Source of the DNA: Lachnospiraceae bacterium UBA1258
Lineage (GTDB): Bacteria > Bacillota > Clostridia > Lachnospirales > Lachnospiraceae
Length of the DNA stretch: 10,286 bases
Assembly: GCA_002308235.1 (NCBI GenBank)
Contig: DBVS01000065.1
Span: 1,112-11,397 of the forward strand
Direction: 5' to 3'
The position numbers and the translations under genes are program-made. This document shows, piece by piece, positions 7,164 through 10,286 of the stretch (position 1 is the stretch's first letter; the number at the start of each line of letters is the position of its first letter). The notes under the pieces were generated by a model, which was not told the origin of the DNA, searched no databases, and saw only the letters and a program-made list of their open reading frames with translations.

Positions 7164-8288
7164 CTAAAGTATGTATCTGTCACTCTCCTCCACCACAATC
7201 TTGATTCCGTCTTCACCCTTGTGATAAGAATTGGCACGTATCGTGTCGTGGCTTTCCACGATACAGTTCTCGATATGAGTGTTATCACCGATATAGACAT
7301 CATTAAGAATTATGGAGTTCTTGATGTAACAGTTGTTGCCAATGTAAGTATCCTTGAATATAACAGAATCCTCCACAGTGCCGTTTATGATGGTTCCGCT
7401 CGCCACAAGGCTGTTCCTTACCTGTGCTCCCATATTGTACTTTGCGGGCGGTAAATCGTCAACCTTCGAGTAAATATCGGGATACTCTCTGAAGAAATAA
7501 TCGCGGATCTCTTTACGAAGGAAATCCATGTTCGTGGAAAAATAATCCTCGACGCTTGCGATATTTCGCCAGTAGGTCTTTATCTTATATCCGTAGATTT
7601 TCTTTATGTCCTTAAATCTGATAAGGATGTCGCGAACGAAATCGTAGCGGTCTTCGCTGGCGGACTTTTCAACCATCTCGATCAAAGCACGCCTTCTGAT
7701 GATGTAGATACCGCAGGAGATAGTGGAGGCCTTAGCCACAATGGGCTTTTCCTCAAATTCGGTGATGCGGTAATTTTCGTCCATCTTGACCGTTCCGAAT
7801 CTGTCGATGTCCTTTATGTCGTCCGCATCCTTGCAAACCACGGTGATATCGGCTTTCTTGTCGATGTGGTACTCAAGGACCTTGTTAAAATCAAGTTTGT
7901 AAATGCAATCCGCGGAAGCCATTACCACGTAAGGCTCGTGAGAACTCTTAAGGAAGGAAAGGTTCTGATAAATCGCATCCGCAGTTCCTCTGTACCAGAA
8001 GTTATTCTCTGCGGTAACGGCGGGAGTGAATACAAACAGACCTCCCTGTTTACGTCCGAAGTCCCACCATTTTGATGAACTCAAATGTTCGTTAAGACTC
8101 TGCGCATTGTACTGTGTAAGCACGCCAACCTTCTGAATGTGAGAGTTGGACATATTACTCAAGACAAAGTCGATACTTCTGTAGCTTCCGGCTATGGGCA
8201 TTGCGGGAACCGCACGCTTTGCAACCAGTTCCTTCATCCTGTGACTGTTTCCGCCGGCCAGAATTATACCTATCGCTCTCATACTCAT
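7164..8288 (-). CDS. glgD: GlgD: ADP-glucose pyrophosphorylase regulatory subunit
   Basis: A 374-residue paralogue of GlgC with the same layout: a nucleotidyltransferase fold (about 1-265) followed by a left-handed beta-helix of hexapeptide repeats (about 290-360, for example VEDSVIFKDTYIGNNCYIKN). Active-site positions have decayed: the phosphate loop is GGNSHRM (12-18) instead of GGQGSRL, the activator-lysine position of GGKYRIIDF is S35, and the metal-binding aspartate of YWKDVGT is N242 in YWRNIAS. D127 and FEEKP are kept. By family knowledge GlgD has little activity alone and raises the activity of GlgC in a hetero-oligomer. It starts within the glgC stop codon (ATGA), which favours matched expression. 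A second in-frame ATG two codons later (8280-8282) is an alternative start. Confidence 0.93.
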   Translation of the reverse strand: MSMRAIGIILAGGNSHRMKELVAKRAVPAMPIAGSYRSIDFVLSNMSNSHIQKVGVLTQYNAQSLNEHLSSSKWWDFGRKQGGLFVFTPAVTAENNFWYRGTADAIYQNLSFLKSSHEPYVVMASADCIYKLDFNKVLEYHIDKKADITVVCKDADDIKDIDRFGTVKMDENYRITEFEEKPIVAKASTISCGIYIIRRRALIEMVEKSASEDRYDFVRDILIRFKDIKKIYGYKIKTYWRNIASVEDYFSTNMDFLRKEIRDYFFREYPDIYSKVDDLPPAKYNMGAQVRNSLVASGTIINGTVEDSVIFKDTYIGNNCYIKNSIILNDVYIGDNTHIENCIVESHDTIRANSYHKGEDGIKIVVEESDRYIL

Positions 8289-9553
8289 TCACCCGCCTTT
8301 ATCAAAGTGGATCCGCTTCCGAGTACGCCTTCCTGATAATCTTCAGCGGTAGTATTTCCAAGTATAACCGTGTTCTTTCCGATTCTGACTCCCGGGGGCA
8401 CAACGGTCTTTTCACCGATAGTCACAAGTCCCGAATTGTAAATGTGAGGATCGGTCTCGTTCTCGATTTCGTCACCTTCACCGAGAACCGCTCCTCCGCC
8501 GATCTTCGCTCCTTCGGCGATTATTGCTTTGTTACAGCTTGCACCCTCGCCGACGGTAACCGCGTTCATGATGATGGAATCGCGGATCACCGCGTTCTTT
8601 CCGATCACCACGCCGCATCCGATCACGGAGTTATAGACCTTTCCGTAAATCTCGCTTCCTTCGCCCACTATACTTCTTTCAAGCACACTGTCAGAGGACA
8701 TGTACTGGGGCGGAAGGATTTCGCTCTTGGTATAGATCTTCCAGTATTCCTCGTAGAGGTTGAATTCCGGAACTATGTCGATGAGCTCCATGTTTGCCTG
8801 CCAGTACGAAGCAAGGGTTCCCACGTCCTTCCAGTAGCCGTTGAATTCATAGGCATAGAGAGGTGCGCCCTTTTCGTGGCAGTAAGGGATGATATGTTTT
8901 CCGAAGTCAAGCGCCGGCTGTTCAGCCTTTGCTATAAGCGCTTCCTTCAGGGTCTTCCAGTTGAAAATATAGATACCCATGGATGCCAGATTGCTTCTGG
9001 GATTCTCGGGTTTTTCTTCGAATTCGGTTATTCTTCCGCTTTCGTCGGTGATCATGATACCGAAACGTTTGGCTTCCTCGATGGGCACAGGCATAACGGC
9101 TATGCTGACTTCGGCATTGCGAGCCTTGTGGAAGTCAAGCATGACCTCATAATCCATCTTATAAATATGGTCACCGGAAAGAATAAGAACGTAGTCCGGA
9201 TTATATGTCTCCATGTAATCCAGATTCTGGTAGATTGCATTCGCGGTACCCGTATACCATTCGCTGTTTTCGCTCTTTTCATAGGGCGGAAGGACTGTGA
9301 CGCCGCCGATGTTTCGGTCAAGGTCCCACGGTATTCCGATACCGATATGAGTATTGAGTTTTAAAGGCTGGTACTGGGTAAGAACGCCTACTGTATCGAT
9401 TCCCGAATTGATACAGTTGGAAAGAGGAAAATCGATGATTCTGTATTTTCCGCCAAAAGAAACGGCAGGCTTAGCCATCTTGGCCGTTAATACGCCCAAA
9501 CGGCTTCCCTGACCGCCGGCAAGAAGCATTGCTATCATTTCCTTCTTAATCAT
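8285..9553 (-). CDS. glgC: Glucose-1-phosphate adenylyltransferase (ADP-glucose pyrophosphorylase)
   Basis: This 422-residue enzyme makes ADP-glucose from ATP and glucose-1-phosphate, the committed step of bacterial glycogen synthesis. Visible motifs: LLAGGQGSRL (10-19) and K28 of the nucleotide loop, GGKYRIIDF with the activator-site lysine K36, WYTGTANAIYQN (99-110), SGDHIYKMDY with D128, FEEKP (178-182) that grips the sugar phosphate, and YWKDVGT with D243. A hexapeptide-repeat beta-helix fills about 290-400. I chose the ATG at 9551-9553 because AGGAG lies 7 bases upstream and the protein then begins MIKKEMIAMLLAGGQ; an in-frame ATG nine codons earlier (9580) has no ribosome site and adds residues unlike the family. 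It is the first gene of the operon and overlaps glgD by 4 bases. Confidence 0.97.
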   Translation of the reverse strand: MIKKEMIAMLLAGGQGSRLGVLTAKMAKPAVSFGGKYRIIDFPLSNCINSGIDTVGVLTQYQPLKLNTHIGIGIPWDLDRNIGGVTVLPPYEKSENSEWYTGTANAIYQNLDYMETYNPDYVLILSGDHIYKMDYEVMLDFHKARNAEVSIAVMPVPIEEAKRFGIMITDESGRITEFEEKPENPRSNLASMGIYIFNWKTLKEALIAKAEQPALDFGKHIIPYCHEKGAPLYAYEFNGYWKDVGTLASYWQANMELIDIVPEFNLYEEYWKIYTKSEILPPQYMSSDSVLERSIVGEGSEIYGKVYNSVIGCGVVIGKNAVIRDSIIMNAVTVGEGASCNKAIIAEGAKIGGGAVLGEGDEIENETDPHIYNSGLVTIGEKTVVPPGVRIGKNTVILGNTTAEDYQEGVLGSGSTLIKAGE

Positions 9554-9627
9554 GGCTGGTCTCCTATATTCGTAATGCATCTTACGGTGCCCGCATGCAG
9601 GAAAAGCACGGAACGGCCCGCATATTA

Positions 9628-9656
9628 AGTTTACTCCATAACTTGCTTTTTCGCAA
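9628..9656 (-). promoter_or_regulatory. Candidate promoter of the glgC-glgD-spoVG-pth-mfd operon
   Basis: On the minus strand TTGCGA (9651-9656) and TAAACT (9628-9633) are 17 bases apart, each matching 4 of 6 consensus bases. This gives a leader of about 65 bases before glgC, which contains a short stem (CGTAA...TTACG at 9571-9586) just upstream of the ribosome site. The match is modest; another promoter in the same gap is possible. Confidence 0.35.
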
Positions 9657-9693
9657 TGAATTTTACAGATTTTTATGTGATTTTTCTGAAAAA

Positions 9694-9721
9694 TTGAAAT
9701 TTTGAGTTATTGCGCTATAAT
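9694..9721 (+). promoter_or_regulatory. Candidate strong sigma-A-type promoter of murC
   Basis: TTGAAA (9694-9699) and a perfect TATAAT (9716-9721) are 16 bases apart in an AT-rich tract. Transcription would begin near 9728, about 44 bases before the murC ATG. It lies back to back with the glgC promoter candidate, the two -35 boxes being less than 40 bases apart. Confidence 0.65.
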
Positions 9722-9732
9722 AAAGAAAAACT

Positions 9733-9747
9733 GCGTTCCGAGAACGC
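9733..9747 (+). promoter_or_regulatory. Small inverted repeat in the murC leader
   Basis: GCGTTC and GAACGC are perfect 6-base reverse complements around a 3-base centre, just after the predicted transcription start. It could fold as a small 5' RNA hairpin or serve as a binding site for a dimeric regulator. The evidence is symmetry and position only. Confidence 0.35.
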
Positions 9748-9771
9748 TCCGAAAGAAGAATTGTTTACATT

Positions 9772-10286
9772 ATGAAAATAGATTTTTCCAAACCCGTTCA
9801 TGTATATTTCATAGGGATAGGCGGCGCCAACATGTCAAGCCTTGCTTCCATCATCCTCGACAAAGGTTTTACGGTGTCCGGATCGGATGAGCGGCAGAGC
9901 GCCAACACCGAAAGACTCGTTGCGGAGGGTGCCCGCGTCCATATCGGCCAAAAGGTTTCCCACCTTGACGGAACGGAAGACCTGGTGGTTTACAACGCTG
10001 CCATAAAGGAAGACAATCCCGACAGAGTCGATGCCGCAAAAAGGGGTATTCCTGCAGTAACCCGCGCGGAATTCCTCGGAAAGCTCATGCAAAACTACGG
10101 AACTCCCATCGGAATCAGCGGAACCCACGGTAAGACCAGCACCACCGGCATGATCTCCGAGATCATCATGGCTGCAGGCCTCGATCCCACCCTTTCTTTG
10201 GGGGGCGTGCTTCCTTCCATCGGTTCCACCGCAAGAGACGGCGGCAGAGAATACTTCGTATTCGAAGCCTGCGAATATACCAACAG
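9772..10286 (+). CDS. murC: UDP-N-acetylmuramate--L-alanine ligase, N-terminal part (truncated by window edge)
   Basis: The first 171 codons of MurC, the cytoplasmic ligase that adds L-alanine to UDP-MurNAc at the start of peptidoglycan peptide synthesis. The frame stays open to the window end. Visible are the N-terminal Rossmann-like UDP-binding domain (VYFIGIGGANMSSLASIILD, about 11-30; SGSDE at about 37-41), VVYNAAIKEDNPD, the ATP-binding loop GTHGKTSTTGM (about 118-128), and the EACEY motif near residue 166. The glycine loop normally reads GIGG-x-GMSGLA or GIGGISMSGLA in relatives; here it is GIGGANMSSLA, a mild variant. The ATG is preceded by a weak purine-rich site (GAAAGAAGAA, about 11 bases upstream). 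It is divergently transcribed from glgC with a clear promoter of its own. Confidence 0.95.
   Translation, partial: MKIDFSKPVHVYFIGIGGANMSSLASIILDKGFTVSGSDERQSANTERLVAEGARVHIGQKVSHLDGTEDLVVYNAAIKEDNPDRVDAAKRGIPAVTRAEFLGKLMQNYGTPIGISGTHGKTSTTGMISEIIMAAGLDPTLSLGGVLPSIGSTARDGGREYFVFEACEYTN

Noticed and set aside
6693..7454. A 253-codon open frame on the plus strand spanning pth, spoVG and glgD
   Set aside because: It runs antisense across three well-identified genes and their gaps, with no recognisable family features.
8201..9364. A 387-codon open frame on the plus strand opposite glgC and the start of glgD
   Set aside because: It is antisense to two clearly recognised genes, shows no known motif, and has no ribosome site; it is a codon-bias shadow.

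Overview
The window looks like chromosomal DNA from an anaerobic, low-to-mid GC Firmicute, most likely a gut or rumen Lachnospiraceae-type Clostridium relative. Reasons are the SpoVG-Pth-Mfd gene string, a clostridial GlgC/GlgD pair, AGGAGG-type ribosome sites, and an F-type ATP synthase whose c subunit carries a Na+-type ion site. Nothing in it looks like a phage, transposase or defence locus. The organism call is inference from gene content only.

Region 1 (1-2130, minus strand) is the 5' part of the ATP synthase operon, read right to left: promoter, atpZ-like, atpI-like, atpB (subunit a), atpE (subunit c), and the first 61 codons of atpF (subunit b), cut by the window edge. The genes are tightly packed and atpI/atpB overlap by 11 bases. 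Together they encode the membrane Fo sector plus two small assembly or ion-supply proteins. The c subunit has two membrane carboxylates (E33 and E66) and the Na+-ligand pattern, suggesting a Na+-coupled enzyme.

Region 2 (2130-2721) is non-coding and holds the most unexplained structure in the window: nested inverted repeats, several perfect 10-12 base palindromes and diverged direct repeats over about 450 bases.

Region 3 (2722-9660, minus strand) is one apparent operon, in transcription order glgC, glgD, spoVG, pth, mfd. glgC/glgD and pth/mfd each overlap by 4 bases (ATGA). It joins glycogen precursor synthesis (ADP-glucose) to a SpoVG regulator, peptidyl-tRNA recycling and transcription-coupled repair. 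The spoVG-pth-mfd order is conserved in Firmicutes; in Bacillus the sugar-nucleotidyltransferase gene beside spoVG is glmU (gcaD), whereas here that neighbourhood holds glgC/glgD.

Region 4 (9660-10286, plus strand) is a divergent promoter region followed by the 5' part of murC (peptidoglycan precursor ligase), which runs off the window.
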